Below are positions 9,814-18,928 of a stretch of DNA of 64,000 nt, piece by piece. Source of the DNA: an uncultured Selenomonas sp. (lineage in GTDB: Bacteria; Bacillota; Negativicutes; Selenomonadales; Selenomonadaceae); the NCBI GenBank assembly GCA_934202005.1, contig CAKPXP010000011.1:1-64000 (forward strand), written 5' to 3'. A program made the position numbers and the translations under genes. The notes beneath the pieces are model-generated. The model ran no database searches. It was given only the letters and a program-made list of their open reading frames with translations, and was not told the DNA's origin. Position 1 is the stretch's first letter; each line of letters begins with the position of its first letter.

Positions 9814-11076
9814 TTACATCATCGCGGCCTTGTATGCCGATGCCAGAGCGACGCCGTTGCCGGAGTGCTCGAAGCAGAAGTCATAGCCGCCGAGATTGCG
9901 TCCCACGACATACACATTGTCGAAGACGCGCTTTCCGTTTCCGTCCACCGGGCGAAGCGACTCGTCCGTGAGGATGCCGGTCTTGGCAAAGCCCTGGGGC
10001 TGATCGGAGAAAAGTTCCTTGTTCGACCAGTTCTCTTCGCCCTTGACGAAGTAGACCGGCAGATCGAAAATCACTTCTTTGGGCTGCTCGAAGTCGCGCA
10101 TCGTGATGCCGCCGCTATAGAAGCCGCCCGTTGCAAGGATGAATTTCTTCGCATAATAGCGTTTCTCATTGGAAGCCGTCTGCGCGATGACCGCCGTCGC
10201 CACAGCGCCGTTCTTCTCCGCGCGCACGACCTTCGTGTTCTCGACGATGTCGACGCCGAGCTCGCGCAGGCTGTCGATGAGGAGCGTCTGCAGACGCATG
10301 CCGTTGACCGAGGGCGGCAGGCAGGTCGTCTCGACGACATCCGTGCCGACGCGGCTGCTGATCATCTGGTAGCAGGCATGCCCCTTCGTACCGAGTACCT
10401 GCGGTACGACGAACAGCACGTCCGTCGTGTTGCCGGACTGCAGGGACTGCGCCTTGCCGAGCTGCTTGGAGAACGAGCTCGTTCCCTCGTCCGTATCCAT
10501 CCAGCGCGCGACGTCCTGCGTCGTGATGTCACGGCCGCCCGTCAGGCCCGTATTGACCTCGATGAGCTCGTACGATTTATCCTCGCCGAGGGACTTCTTG
10601 AGGTTCTCCATCATGATATCCCCGTAGAAATCCTTGAGACCCTTGATGCCGACAACGACGATCTTCTTCTTGCCGGGGAATACCTCGGAGCCGGAAAGGG
10701 AATGCGGTGCGAGGCAGGTCGGCTTCAGCGTGCCGACGGCCGTCGGCACCATCATCTGGCGATCCAGGGAACCGTGATAGGGGATGTGGTTCTTCCGTGC
10801 GACGCCCGTGAAGAAATCCACAGCCTCCTCGAGCGCTTTCGTGCCGATCTTCTGATAGGGATGCGATGCGGGCAGGTTCTCGATGGCCGCGAGCGGATTC
10901 TCGACCGGCGCATGGTGTTCATCGAAGCCAAGCACATCGATCACGCCGCTGTTGAGTGTGAGCGTGCCCTCACCGTAAGTCAGGAGCGTGACGGACTTGC
11001 CGCGTTTCGCGCTCGCGAGCGCTGCGACGAGACCGGCAAAACCGCCGCCGATAACGACTACATCTGAACGAATCAT
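9814..11076 (-). CDS. glpB: anaerobic glycerol-3-phosphate dehydrogenase subunit B
   Basis: Flavoprotein subunit of the GlpABC complex. The 420 residues begin DVVVIGGGFAGLVAALASAKRG, a Rossmann GxGxxG dinucleotide site; a C-terminal NVYVVGRNLGGYDF segment fits the second part of the flavin domain. The start overlaps the glpA stop by 4 nt (ATGA), indicating coupling in stoichiometric amounts. Confidence 0.95.
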   Translation of the reverse strand: MIRSDVVVIGGGFAGLVAALASAKRGKSVTLLTYGEGTLTLNSGVIDVLGFDEHHAPVENPLAAIENLPASHPYQKIGTKALEEAVDFFTGVARKNHIPYHGSLDRQMMVPTAVGTLKPTCLAPHSLSGSEVFPGKKKIVVVGIKGLKDFYGDIMMENLKKSLGEDKSYELIEVNTGLTGGRDITTQDVARWMDTDEGTSSFSKQLGKAQSLQSGNTTDVLFVVPQVLGTKGHACYQMISSRVGTDVVETTCLPPSVNGMRLQTLLIDSLRELGVDIVENTKVVRAEKNGAVATAVIAQTASNEKRYYAKKFILATGGFYSGGITMRDFEQPKEVIFDLPVYFVKGEENWSNKELFSDQPQGFAKTGILTDESLRPVDGNGKRVFDNVYVVGRNLGGYDFCFEHSGNGVALASAYKAAMM

Positions 11077-12686
11077 TGCGCATTTCCCCCATTCACATTG
11101 AATACCAGCTCGTACAGTCCGCGCGTCATCTCGACCTCGCGAATCGTACGGCCCATGAGCACTGGACGGATACCCTTCCAGCGTCCCTGGAGGAATTCCT
11201 TCATCTGCCCGAGCGAGTCCTTGCAGATTTCATCGTGTCCGCACTTTGCGAACACGCTCGCGCTGCGGAGTGCGCAGAAGTTCGCCTGGCAAGTGCCCAT
11301 GCCGAGACGCGTCCTGCGGCGCACATCGTTGATCTTGTAGCTTGAGAGTTCCTTCGCGATCTCCTCGACCTCCGCGCGCGTAACGTTCTCGCATTCGCAG
11401 ACGATCTCGCGCTTTTCCGGCTCGCGCTTGAGCGTATCGACGACGCGCGCGAAGCGCTCGGGGCCGAGACGCGTCGCCGCGAGGTTCGTACCGTAGGAGG
11501 GGAAGTACTTGCGTGCTGCTTCCTTGTCCGCCTCGGAGACCTGCGGCACGAGCGGTTCCTCCGCCGTGCGGCATTTCTCGTGGTTGCCGAGCTTCGCGCA
11601 AACCTGGTCGGACATGCGCTCCGCCATCAGACGGTACGTCGTGAATTTGCCGCCCACGATCGTGAACATACCCTTGAGTCCGTCCTGCTTCTCGTGGTCG
11701 ACAACTGCAAACCCGCGCGAAGCACCGCGGCCGGAGGCACCTCCCGGCGGCATGTAGAGCGGGCGGCTGCCGGCGAAGCAACGCAGCAGACGATAGTCAC
11801 GCAGGTGCTCGAACGTCTGCTCGCCGATGGAGAGGAGCTTTTCGACCTCCTCGCGCGACGTGCTCGTATCCTCGGCGTCAGGGATGCTCATCGACGTCGT
11901 ACCGAGGATCGTGATGGAGCCATGCGGTACGAAGATATCGCCGTCAGAGGACTTGTGCAGACGGTTCACGACATGGTTCGCAATGCGCTGGTTGAACGCG
12001 AGGAGCGTGCCCTTATCCGGCTGGACGCCGACCTCGAGGCCCGCCATCTCGGCAATCTTGCCTGCCCAACCGCCGCCGGCATTCACGAGGATGTCGCAGC
12101 CGATCTCATATTCCGTACCGGAGAAGAAATCACGCACCTTGACGCCGTGAACCTCATCTCCCTCGCGAATCACACCGATGACCTCGGTGTACGTCTTGAG
12201 GCGGCCGCCGTAGCGCTTCGCGCTGTCGACGTTCTGCCAGCTCATGCGGAAACCGTCGATGGCGGCATCCGGCACGAGGTAGGCGGATACGACATGCTTC
12301 GAGAGGCGCGGCTCTAAACGGAAAGCTTCATTTAATGAGATATGCTTTGCCTCGATACCGCTCGTCTTGCAGCCTTCCACCCAAGCCTTCTCATAGTCGG
12401 GGTCATCGCTGTCGAGTCTCACGAACATGCCACCCGACGCCTCGACGCAGCTCTTGCCAATCTTGCGGAGGATCATGTTCTCCTCGATGCACTCCTTGGC
12501 AGCCTCCTGATCCTTCACTGCATAGCGTCCGCCGCTGTGCAGCAGGCCATGATAACGCGAGCTGGCGCCATTGATGAGATCCCGCTTCTCAACGAGCATG
12601 ACATCCACGCCACGCATCGCGAGGTCGCGCAGGATACCTACGCCCGTAGCACCGCCGCCAATCACAACGACTGTTGCTTTTTCCAT
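11073..12686 (-). CDS. glpA: anaerobic glycerol-3-phosphate dehydrogenase subunit A
   Basis: Catalytic FAD subunit oxidising sn-glycerol-3-phosphate to dihydroxyacetone phosphate. The start at 12686 (MEKATVVVIGGGATGVG) follows GGGGAG; an upstream in-frame ATG lacks a site. The 537 residues comprise an FAD domain (GGGATG at 10-15, NGASSRYHGLLHSGGRY around 45-60), the DAO-type core, and a C-terminal BFD-like 2Fe-2S domain with CECENVTRAE and GMGTCQANFC. The long C-terminal domain separates GlpA from aerobic GlpD. First gene of the operon behind a strong promoter 185 bp upstream. Confidence 0.96.
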   Translation of the reverse strand: MEKATVVVIGGGATGVGILRDLAMRGVDVMLVEKRDLINGASSRYHGLLHSGGRYAVKDQEAAKECIEENMILRKIGKSCVEASGGMFVRLDSDDPDYEKAWVEGCKTSGIEAKHISLNEAFRLEPRLSKHVVSAYLVPDAAIDGFRMSWQNVDSAKRYGGRLKTYTEVIGVIREGDEVHGVKVRDFFSGTEYEIGCDILVNAGGGWAGKIAEMAGLEVGVQPDKGTLLAFNQRIANHVVNRLHKSSDGDIFVPHGSITILGTTSMSIPDAEDTSTSREEVEKLLSIGEQTFEHLRDYRLLRCFAGSRPLYMPPGGASGRGASRGFAVVDHEKQDGLKGMFTIVGGKFTTYRLMAERMSDQVCAKLGNHEKCRTAEEPLVPQVSEADKEAARKYFPSYGTNLAATRLGPERFARVVDTLKREPEKREIVCECENVTRAEVEEIAKELSSYKINDVRRRTRLGMGTCQANFCALRSASVFAKCGHDEICKDSLGQMKEFLQGRWKGIRPVLMGRTIREVEMTRGLYELVFNVNGGNAQ

Positions 12687-13089
12687 CGTGAAACTCCCCT
12701 TTTCCCGTTCCGGTCTATTCGGCACTGCCGAAGCAATGCCGATCTAATAAATTTGCAAACAATTCACGAAAGAATTATCGAACGATAGCGATTTGCCATC
12801 GTTTCTGCTCATAAAAAACGTTCTTTCCTTGTTCCTTTGGTTTCGGAACGTTATTTCGTTTACAGGTATTATAATACACGAGATGTACCGCGTAGTCAAT
12901 ACGAAATTGCATTTTTTAATCATAGTTTTTCGTATTTCCTTCCTTTTGTCAGAAAAATATCGTTATTCATTCTAAACGCCATATCGTATTGTGACGGAAA
13001 ACAAAGTACTCTATCGTTTTTATTCGAGATATTTTCTATGATTTTCTGCTTTTATGAGAAAAATTATACAGTTCCGCCCCGATTTTCCA
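12687..13089. other. AT-rich divergent control region between glpABC and XRE gene
   Basis: About 500 bp without a gene, much richer in A+T than its surroundings. It holds the minus-strand promoter of glpABC and the plus-strand promoter of the XRE gene. Several short TTTCG/CGAAA-type motifs and an inverted repeat AACGAT...ATCGTT (about 12780-12801) lie in the glpA leader and are candidate operators. No credible open frame was seen. Confidence 0.6.
12871..12899 (-). promoter_or_regulatory. sigma-A promoter of glpABC
   Basis: Minus strand TTGACT, exactly 17 bases, TATTAT, followed by further AT-rich sequence. It lies 185 bp upstream of glpA, leaving a long leader with inverted repeats where regulators could act. 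Confidence 0.7.
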
Positions 13090-13118
13090 TTGAATTGTTT
13101 TACGTTCCCATGTATAAT
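13090..13118 (+). promoter_or_regulatory. sigma-A promoter of the XRE regulator
   Basis: TTGAAT, 17 bases, TATAAT, 86 bp upstream of the regulator start and divergent from glpABC. Confidence 0.7.
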
Positions 13119-13203
13119 GAAATACGAGAATTTTGTATTGATTTCATCGACAACAAGACACGATATTTCATATCAGCGCACCAGACAGCAAGGAGGGGAT
13201 GCG

Positions 13204-13533
13204 ATGACGCGCGAGGATTTTATCAAGTCTCTCATCAAATCCCACGGCTATACGCTCAAGGCGTTCGCCCAGCAGATCTCCATGCCGTATACGACGCTCC
13301 TCTCGATCCTCAACGGCTCGATCGGCGGCGCGGCGATGGACAACGTCCTCAAGATCTGCCATGCCCTGAACGTCCGCATCGAGGAGCTCGACCAGATATC
13401 AAGCACCGGCCACCTCGACCGGCACCTTGCGGACGGTAGCGGCGAAACACAGGACGAGGGCCTCTTAGAGCTCATCCGCGACCTGCCGCCGGAGAAAAAA
13501 ATCGCACTAAAAATCCTGCTCACGAACTTGTGA
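13204..13533 (+). CDS. XRE-family helix-turn-helix regulator
   Basis: A 109-residue protein. Residues 1-65 form a Cro/CI-type HTH (YTLKAFAQQISMPYTTLLSILNGSI...DNVLKICHALNVRIEELDQ). The C-terminus has a short helical tail (LLELIRDLPPEKKIALKILL). The start at 13204 has AAGGAGGGG five bases upstream. It is divergent from glpABC with a shared control region, so it is a candidate regulator of glycerol use; that link is positional only. Its last codons form the left arm of a perfect 23-bp hairpin and the stop codon lies in the right arm, so termination is built into the coding sequence. Confidence 0.85.
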   Translation: MTREDFIKSLIKSHGYTLKAFAQQISMPYTTLLSILNGSIGGAAMDNVLKICHALNVRIEELDQISSTGHLDRHLADGSGETQDEGLLELIRDLPPEKKIALKILLTNL

Positions 13534-13552
13534 GCAGGATTTTTAGTGCGAT
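13501..13552 (+). terminator. long perfect hairpin overlapping the XRE stop codon
   Basis: ATCGCACTAAAAATCCTGCT plus CAC (13501-13523), six-base loop GAACTT, then the exact complement (13530-13552), followed by an AT-rich tail. A 23-bp perfect stem is longer than a usual terminator. It also lies between convergent genes and may act in both directions. Confidence 0.75.
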
Positions 13553-13648
13553 ATTTTATTTACACGCTGCTGGCGCCAGCATGCCGTCGCACATGTACAC
13601 ATATCCGGATGGATACAGCACATCCATATCAAGCCTGAACGCCTCACC

Positions 13649-14506
13649 TCAGCCGCGCGGCTGCCTGAGATGCTCGCCGCGCCGCCAGCGCAGTTCGTAG
13701 AGATCCGTCCGGCGCGCGCCGCCCATGACGGGGATCTGCGCGCGCGTCCTCATGACTTCATCCAGATCTAGCGTCGTCAACAGCATCTCTGGCTGCGCGC
13801 CGAGCTCCGCGAGCACCGTGCCCCACGGCGAGACCGCAAGGGAATGACCGTAGGCGACGTAACGGCTGCGCGCATCGCGTGCAGCGGAGCAGCCGAGGAG
13901 GAAGATCTGTGCGTCGAGCGAGCGCGCGCGGAAGAGCAGCTGCCAGTGCGCCGGGCCCGTCGTCATATGGAAGGACGCCGGCACAAAGACCGCCTCCGCG
14001 CCGCGCAGCGCCATGAGCTGCGTGAGCTCGGAGAAACGGATGTCGAAGCAGATCTCCACGCCAAAGCGCCCAAAGGGCGTATCAAACACCGTGAGATCAG
14101 CCCCGGGGGAGAACGTGTCGCTCTCGCGGAACCGCTGCCCGCCCGCGATGTCGATATCAAAGAGATGCACCTTGCGATGGCGCGCGATCTGCCGCCCCGC
14201 CGCATCGAAAACGAAGCAGGTGTTGTAGAGGCGCCCCTCCGCCGCCTCGGGGAAAGAGCCGCCGATGAGCACGACGCGGCTCTCCGCAGCCATCTGCGCG
14301 AGCGCGGACCAGATGCGCCCGCCCCGCGCCTCACGCGCCGCGAGGAAGGCGCGGCGTTCATATGGACAGACGAACATCTCCGGCAGGCAGACGACCTGCG
14401 CCCCCGCAACAGCCGCGCGCCGCACGGCATCCGCTACAGAGCGCAGGTTCCGCTCCTTGTCCTCCGTCACCCGCATCTGCACGAGAGCCACCTTGACGCT
14501 ACGCAT
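13649..14506 (-). CDS. carbon-nitrogen hydrolase, omega-amidase/Nit2-like
   Basis: Nitrilase-superfamily hydrolase, cytosolic. The start at 14506 (MRSVKVALVQM) follows AGGAGGGG; 285 residues. The catalytic triad is visible: Glu in VVCLPEMF (about residue 42), Lys in RHRKVHLFDID (about 112) and Cys in GVEICFDIRF (about 147). The sequence HLFDIDIAGGQ and the C-terminal DLDEVMRTRAQIPV resemble Nit2/YafV omega-amidases, which hydrolyse alpha-keto-glutaramate or succinamate. Substrate is not certain. Transcribed alone. Confidence 0.85.
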   Translation of the reverse strand: MRSVKVALVQMRVTEDKERNLRSVADAVRRAAVAGAQVVCLPEMFVCPYERRAFLAAREARGGRIWSALAQMAAESRVVLIGGSFPEAAEGRLYNTCFVFDAAGRQIARHRKVHLFDIDIAGGQRFRESDTFSPGADLTVFDTPFGRFGVEICFDIRFSELTQLMALRGAEAVFVPASFHMTTGPAHWQLLFRARSLDAQIFLLGCSAARDARSRYVAYGHSLAVSPWGTVLAELGAQPEMLLTTLDLDEVMRTRAQIPVMGGARRTDLYELRWRRGEHLRQPRG

Positions 14507-14666
14507 CGGAACCCCTCCTCCAAGAAAACATGCGACAACGCTCATGTACCACCAGCACCGTTCCCGTCAGGCAGGCAGGAGGTGCCGCCCCTCTCCCGGA
14601 CAAATGAGCCGTCCGCGCGTCCCGCCAGCAGATGCCGGAGTAACGCGCCGCCCAGCCGCCCAGCCG

Positions 14667-15209
14667 TCAGCCAAGCTCCAGCCCCTCCGCCTTGCGCGCC
14701 TGGTACTCGCGCGCGAGCATGCCGAGGATGACGAGATTCTCATAGCGCCCGTTCGTGACGATCGTCTCGCGGATGAGCCCCTCGCGCAGCATGCCCTCCG
14801 TCTCGTAGAGGTGCAGCGCGCGCGCGTTGTAATCCTTGCAGTCAAGCCACGCGCGATGGAACCCGAGCACATCGAACGACCACGCCTTGAGGAGCTTCAT
14901 CGCCTCATGCCCGTAGCCGCAACCCTTTTTATCCACGACGACATGCGTCCACTCGATCTCCTTCGCCTCCGTCTTAAGGCCGTTGATGAGGAAATAGCCG
15001 ACGCGCTCCCCCGTCGCGATCTCCTCGGCGAGCACATCCATGGACTCCTCGACATGCCCCTCGAGCACCTTCGTATGGAACAGTTTGTCGAACGGTACGA
15101 TATACTTGACATTCTCCTCCTGATACTCAAGCCGGAGGATATAGTCGAGGTCCGTGAGATCCGCTTTGCGCAAGCGCAGGCGCGGACCCTCGTACAAGAT
15201 TTCTTTCAT
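14667..15209 (-). CDS. GNAT N-acetyltransferase, RimJ-like
   Basis: Acyl-CoA-dependent acetyltransferase of 180 residues. The start at 15209 (MKEILYEGPRLRLRKADLTD) follows GGAAGGAG; the longer frame lacks a site. RLRLRKADLTDL opens the fold; the acetyl-CoA loop region is KKGCGYGHEAMKLLKAWSFD (about residue 92), and HRAWLDCKDYNARALHLYE is the typical RimJ/RimL alpha-4 strand. Substrate may be a protein N-terminus or a small molecule. Confidence 0.8.
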   Translation of the reverse strand: MKEILYEGPRLRLRKADLTDLDYILRLEYQEENVKYIVPFDKLFHTKVLEGHVEESMDVLAEEIATGERVGYFLINGLKTEAKEIEWTHVVVDKKGCGYGHEAMKLLKAWSFDVLGFHRAWLDCKDYNARALHLYETEGMLREGLIRETIVTNGRYENLVILGMLAREYQARKAEGLELG

Positions 15210-15417
15210 ATTGACTCCTTCCGCACCCCCCAGGGATGCCATAACGCGCGATAGCCGGCCAGACAACGCCGGCTCCACGATTTCTCCGCGGCCGATAGCA
15301 ACGTCCTGCTATCTATAGTATAATAGGCAGAGAGAAAACTCAAGATGCGGCAGCGGCGCGCAATGCCGGCAAGGCACGACCGCTCCACCGCCGCCCGCAG
15401 ACAAAGGAGGAATCCCC

Positions 15418-16479
15418 TTGCCGAATTTTGACTGGCTCAGCTGGTTTGACTGGAAACACCTGCTCGAGATGCTCGCCATCCCCTGCTGCATCCTCATCGG
15501 CTCGCTCACGGCGGGCATCGCCGTGAACAAGCTCGTGACCCGCCGCATCCGCACGCATCTCTCCATCGAGGAGGGCACCTGGCACTACGTCTTCATCAAT
15601 GCGCTCAAGGGCGTGCCCATCTCCCTCGCGCTCGTCGTCGGCCTCTACTGGATCGTCAACACCATCGACATCCCGGAGCCGCTCACGCGCCTCTTTTCCT
15701 ACATCCTCTTCACCGTCATCATCCTCTCCATCACGCGCGTCGTCTCGCGCACGGTCAACGGCGTCGTCGCCATGCACATCGAGCGCTCCGACCGCCCGCT
15801 GCCGAAGACCACCCTGCTCTCGACCATCCTCACCGTCATCATCTACGCGATGGGCGTGCTCGTCGTGCTCCAATACTACGGCATCTCCATTGCGCCCATC
15901 CTCACCGCGATGGGCGTCGGCGGCATGGCGGTCGCCCTCGCGCTGCAGGAGACGCTCGCCAACATCTTCTCCGGCCTGCACCTCATCCTCTCGAAACAGC
16001 TGCGCCTCGGCGACTACATCCGGCTCAGCACCGGCGAGGAAGGCCGCGTGACGGACATCACCTGGCGCTTCACGACCATCGTGCCGGCGAGCGGCAGCAA
16101 CATGGTCGTCATTCCGAACCAGAAAATCGCCTCCTCTAACATCACGAACTTCAGCATGCCCGCGCGCGACATGACCATCAGCATCCCCGTCGGCGTCGCC
16201 TACGACAGCGACCTCGACTTCGTGGAAAAGGTCACGCTCGAGGTGGCCAACGAAGTCCTCGCTCGCGTCGACAGCGAGGTGGAACAGCCGCCGCTCGTGC
16301 GCTTCACCGCCTTCGGCGAGTCGAGCATCGACTTCAACGTCATCCTGCACAGCAGCAACTTCGACCACCAGTTCCTCCTGAAACACGAATTCATCAAAGC
16401 GCTCACGCGCCGCTACCGCGAGGAAGGCATCGACATCCCGTATCCGATCCGGTCGATCCAGCAGATGCCGCAGGTATGA
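15418..16479 (+). CDS. small-conductance mechanosensitive channel, MscS family
   Basis: Inner-membrane tension-gated channel of 353 residues. The start is TTG with AAAGGAGG seven bases upstream. Three to four hydrophobic segments (residues 12-35, 65-82, 92-110, 128-150) precede the pore-lining helix GVGGMAVALALQETLANIFSG (about 160-180), the MscS hallmark, and a cytoplasmic beta domain (VTDITWRFTTI, VVIPNQKIASSNITNFS). It protects cells from osmotic downshock. A tRNA gene follows 68 bp downstream. Confidence 0.92.
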   Translation: MPNFDWLSWFDWKHLLEMLAIPCCILIGSLTAGIAVNKLVTRRIRTHLSIEEGTWHYVFINALKGVPISLALVVGLYWIVNTIDIPEPLTRLFSYILFTVIILSITRVVSRTVNGVVAMHIERSDRPLPKTTLLSTILTVIIYAMGVLVVLQYYGISIAPILTAMGVGGMAVALALQETLANIFSGLHLILSKQLRLGDYIRLSTGEEGRVTDITWRFTTIVPASGSNMVVIPNQKIASSNITNFSMPARDMTISIPVGVAYDSDLDFVEKVTLEVANEVLARVDSEVEQPPLVRFTAFGESSIDFNVILHSSNFDHQFLLKHEFIKALTRRYREEGIDIPYPIRSIQQMPQV

Positions 16480-16500
16480 CGGCGACCGCATAAAAATTCC

Positions 16501-16529
16501 TTGCAATCCACCCCGCATCATGGTAAACT
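16501..16529 (+). promoter_or_regulatory. promoter of tRNA-Gly
   Basis: TTGCAA, 17 bases, TAAACT, ending 18 bp before the tRNA. Confidence 0.6.
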
Positions 16530-16547
16530 ATCTAAGTCAGCAATGAT

Positions 16548-16621
16548 GCGGGCGTAGTTCATTGGTAGAATGTCAGCTTCCCAAGCTAAAGAGGGGGGTT
16601 CGATTCCCCTCGCCCGCTCCA
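16548..16621 (+). tRNA. tRNA-Gly (anticodon CCC)
   Basis: A 74-nt cloverleaf with encoded CCA: acceptor GCGGGCG pairs with CGCCCGC; the T arm is GGGGTTCGATTCCCC; the anticodon loop TTCCCAA gives CCC. It closely resembles glyU-type sequences. The anticodon stem (TCAGC/GCTAA) has one C.A mismatch. Confidence 0.95.
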
Positions 16622-16631
16622 TACGGACGAT

Positions 16632-16656
16632 AGAGATGCGCGAGCATCTCTTTTTT
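16632..16656 (+). terminator. intrinsic terminator of tRNA-Gly
   Basis: AGAGATGC, loop GCGA, GCATCTCT, then a run of T beginning in the stem; 10 bp after the tRNA. Confidence 0.85.
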
Positions 16657-16798
16657 GTTTGCCGCGCAAGCGACCATGCGCGCCTGCCCGGGAAACAGGC
16701 TCACTGCATAGACCGCGTCAGCGCGTCTGCCGCTGCGGACGCGCTGATGGCAGCAGGGCGGCGAACGGTATGAAGTACCGCCACGCATGCCGCAGCGA

Positions 16799-17689
16799 TC
16801 AGATCCGCACCTCGAAATGCTGCTCCTCCTGCGCCTCGCGCTCACGCGCGGCGGGCCGCGCCGCAGGCGATGCGGCGGGCGGGCGTTGCGACTGCGACAG
16901 GCGTTGCGACTGCGCCCCTGTAGTCCCTGACGCAGCATCTGCCTGCGCCTGATGAGGCGATGCTGCGGTGCTGCCGCCCGTGAGCGGCAGGCCATCATCC
17001 GTACCCCGCCGCCCCCGTGTGGCAGACGCGGCGGCGCGCTCACGCTCCCGCTGCGCCCGCCAGGCCTTGGCGCGCGCCCGCGCAACCGCGAGCTCACGCT
17101 GCTCCTCCGCCTCGATATCCTCGAGCACCTCGCCAGCCGTCAGGCCGCGCAGCTCGGGGCGCTCCTCGGAGGGTGCCGCCGCGCCGCGCAGTTCCTGCGC
17201 CATCTCCTGAAAGCGCAGCCCGCCCTGCGCGGAGCGCCGCCGGAGCCAGAAAAAGACCGCAGCCGCGAGCACGAGGAACGACACCACGCTGAATCCGAGG
17301 TAGAGCGCGCCATGGCCGCCCGCCGCCGGTATCTGCCGTCCCTCCGCGAGCGCCTGTTGCTGGGCCGCAGGGAGCGCCGCCGCGTCCTGCGCGCCCTGTG
17401 TGCCAGCGGTGGCCTCCGGCGCACCATCCGTCTGCGCTGCCTGCTGCGGCGTCTGTGCGGGCTGCTGCGCGCCGGACTGCGCGGTCTGGTTTCCCTGCGG
17501 CTTCTCGGTCGTCGTCTTCTCCAGCGCCCCATCGCCATGCGCGACGGCTGCGCGCGCCTGCGTCTCATCATTGCTCGTACCGCTCACCGGCTGCGTGCTC
17601 TCCGTCACCGAGCCGCCCCCGCCGAGCACCACGCGCGGCACGGCAGGCGGCGTCGGCGGCGTCGGCGGCGTGGGCTGTGTCAAAGCCAT
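16799..17689 (-). CDS. hypothetical single-span membrane protein with low-complexity ends
   Basis: Not recognised. The start at 17689 (MALTQPTPPTPPTPPAVP) has GGGAGG upstream; 296 residues. The N-terminal ~130 residues are Pro, Thr, Gln and Ala rich with repeated TPP and QQ/AQ runs. One transmembrane helix follows (ALYLGFSVVSFLVLAAAVFF, about 136-155), then a basic stop-transfer WLRRRS. The cytoplasmic part contains a charged helical or coiled segment (LEDIEAEEQRELAVARARAK) and a disordered tail. No signal peptide precedes the helix. The layout would suit an envelope or cell-division anchoring protein, but nothing in the sequence proves it. Confidence 0.55.
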   Translation of the reverse strand: MALTQPTPPTPPTPPAVPRVVLGGGGSVTESTQPVSGTSNDETQARAAVAHGDGALEKTTTEKPQGNQTAQSGAQQPAQTPQQAAQTDGAPEATAGTQGAQDAAALPAAQQQALAEGRQIPAAGGHGALYLGFSVVSFLVLAAAVFFWLRRRSAQGGLRFQEMAQELRGAAAPSEERPELRGLTAGEVLEDIEAEEQRELAVARARAKAWRAQRERERAAASATRGRRGTDDGLPLTGGSTAASPHQAQADAASGTTGAQSQRLSQSQRPPAASPAARPAAREREAQEEQHFEVRI

Positions 17690-17956
17690 CCCACGCACCT
17701 CCCTTCTCATCCTTTCCCTCCACTATAGCACAATGCATCCCGCCCCGCCATACCTCGCCAGAAAACGCCAAGACGATCTCCGCCCGCATACGCAGTCACG
17801 CACCTGCTCCCTCGACTTCCCCCGCACGCATCCCTTGCACGGGCAACATACGCCCCTACAAAAACGCCCCTGCGCAGGCAACATGCTCCAGACACAAGAA
17901 AAGCGCCGCCCAGGCAGCGCCAGTCACAGAAACCTCCCTGACAGAAAGGAAACGCC

Positions 17957-18184
17957 ATGATCACGAAAGAACTCATCGCCCGCATCAACGAACTCGCGCG
18001 CAAGCAGCGCACGACGGGCCTCACCGCCGCAGAAAAAGAGGAACAACAGCGCCTCCGCGCCGCCTACCTCGCCGATATCCGTGCCCAGGTCAAGGGCATG
18101 CTCGACCGCGTGGAGATCGTCGACGTCGTCGAGGAGGAACGGACGGTACGGCGCGGCATCTCAGGCAAGTATAAGCGCCGCTGA
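17957..18184 (+). CDS. UPF0291 (DUF896) family protein
   Basis: A 75-residue cytosolic protein with the family pattern LIARINELARKQRTTGLT followed by AEKEEQQRLRAAYLADIRA, a helical hairpin. Family members such as YnzC of Bacillus are SOS-associated small proteins of unknown role. AGAAAGGAA precedes the ATG. Mostly restricted to Firmicutes, which supports the taxonomic reading. Confidence 0.9.
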   Translation: MITKELIARINELARKQRTTGLTAAEKEEQQRLRAAYLADIRAQVKGMLDRVEIVDVVEEERTVRRGISGKYKRR

Positions 18185-18232
18185 AGGCGGCAAAGCCCCA
18201 ATGACAAAGGCGCGCCTCATTCTATCCGCCCC

Positions 18233-18928
18233 TCACACCTGCTCGGCATATTCAGGGAACGCGATGGAATTTTCCTTGAAGATGTGGACGAAGACGTCGT
18301 CAAAGAGCTGTCCCATGACGGCGTAGGTGCGGCGGAAGGTCGGGCAGGCGTCCTCCGGCGGCGTGAGCTGTCCGGTCAGTTCCTGGATCTCCTTGATGAT
18401 GTCGCCCGCGCCGCTGTGCTCCGTCTCGAGCTCCTGTACGAGCGCGAGCGTCTCCTTGTCCGGATGCGGATGCTGGCGCATCAGCGGGAACACGAGTTTC
18501 TCCTCCTTGGCGAAGTGCTCCTCAAGCTCCGCCTTGAGCCCCGCGTAGAGGTGGTGCAGGCGCGTGAGCATCTCGCCGTGATGCGGGTAATGGACGATGA
18601 GGATCTTGTTGAGCAGCTCCTCCGTCTCCGCCATGAGCTGGCGGCCCGTCACATGGTGCGTAGCCTCGAGGTCATCGAGCATCTCATTGACCGTGAGCTC
18701 CTTGAACGACTCGATGTCGGCATGTACGTCCTGCAGCGCCGTCTGCCGCGCCGCTGCCGCATTGAGCTCGGCGAGGAATTTCTCCACGTCGAGTCCCTTC
18801 TCGCGGACGGCGATCTCGATGGGATCGTGACCGCCGCAGCAGTAATCGAGATGGAGGCCATTGAGAAAGCCGATCGTATTGGGATGTTCCTTCACGACAT
18901 CCGCCAGCGTCATATCTTTCGTAATCAT
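18233..18928 (-). CDS. ric: iron-sulfur cluster repair di-iron protein
   Basis: Ric/ScdA/YtfE-family protein that restores iron-sulfur clusters after nitrosative or oxidative damage. The 231 residues begin with a DUF542 domain (TLADVVKEHPNTIGFLNGLHLDYCCGG) and continue with a hemerythrin-like four-helix bundle whose His and Glu ligands are in THHVTG, HYPHHGEM, LHHLY and EEHFAKEEKLVFPLM. Its presence fits an anaerobe rich in iron-sulfur enzymes. Single gene. Confidence 0.93.
   Translation of the reverse strand: MITKDMTLADVVKEHPNTIGFLNGLHLDYCCGGHDPIEIAVREKGLDVEKFLAELNAAAARQTALQDVHADIESFKELTVNEMLDDLEATHHVTGRQLMAETEELLNKILIVHYPHHGEMLTRLHHLYAGLKAELEEHFAKEEKLVFPLMRQHPHPDKETLALVQELETEHSGAGDIIKEIQELTGQLTPPEDACPTFRRTYAVMGQLFDDVFVHIFKENSIAFPEYAEQV

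Noticed and set aside
8572..11067. An 831-residue open frame on the plus strand opposite glpC and glpB
   Set aside because: It is a shadow of the high-GC minus-strand genes: Arg, Ala and His rich, no domain, no ribosome site, and it covers two certain genes.
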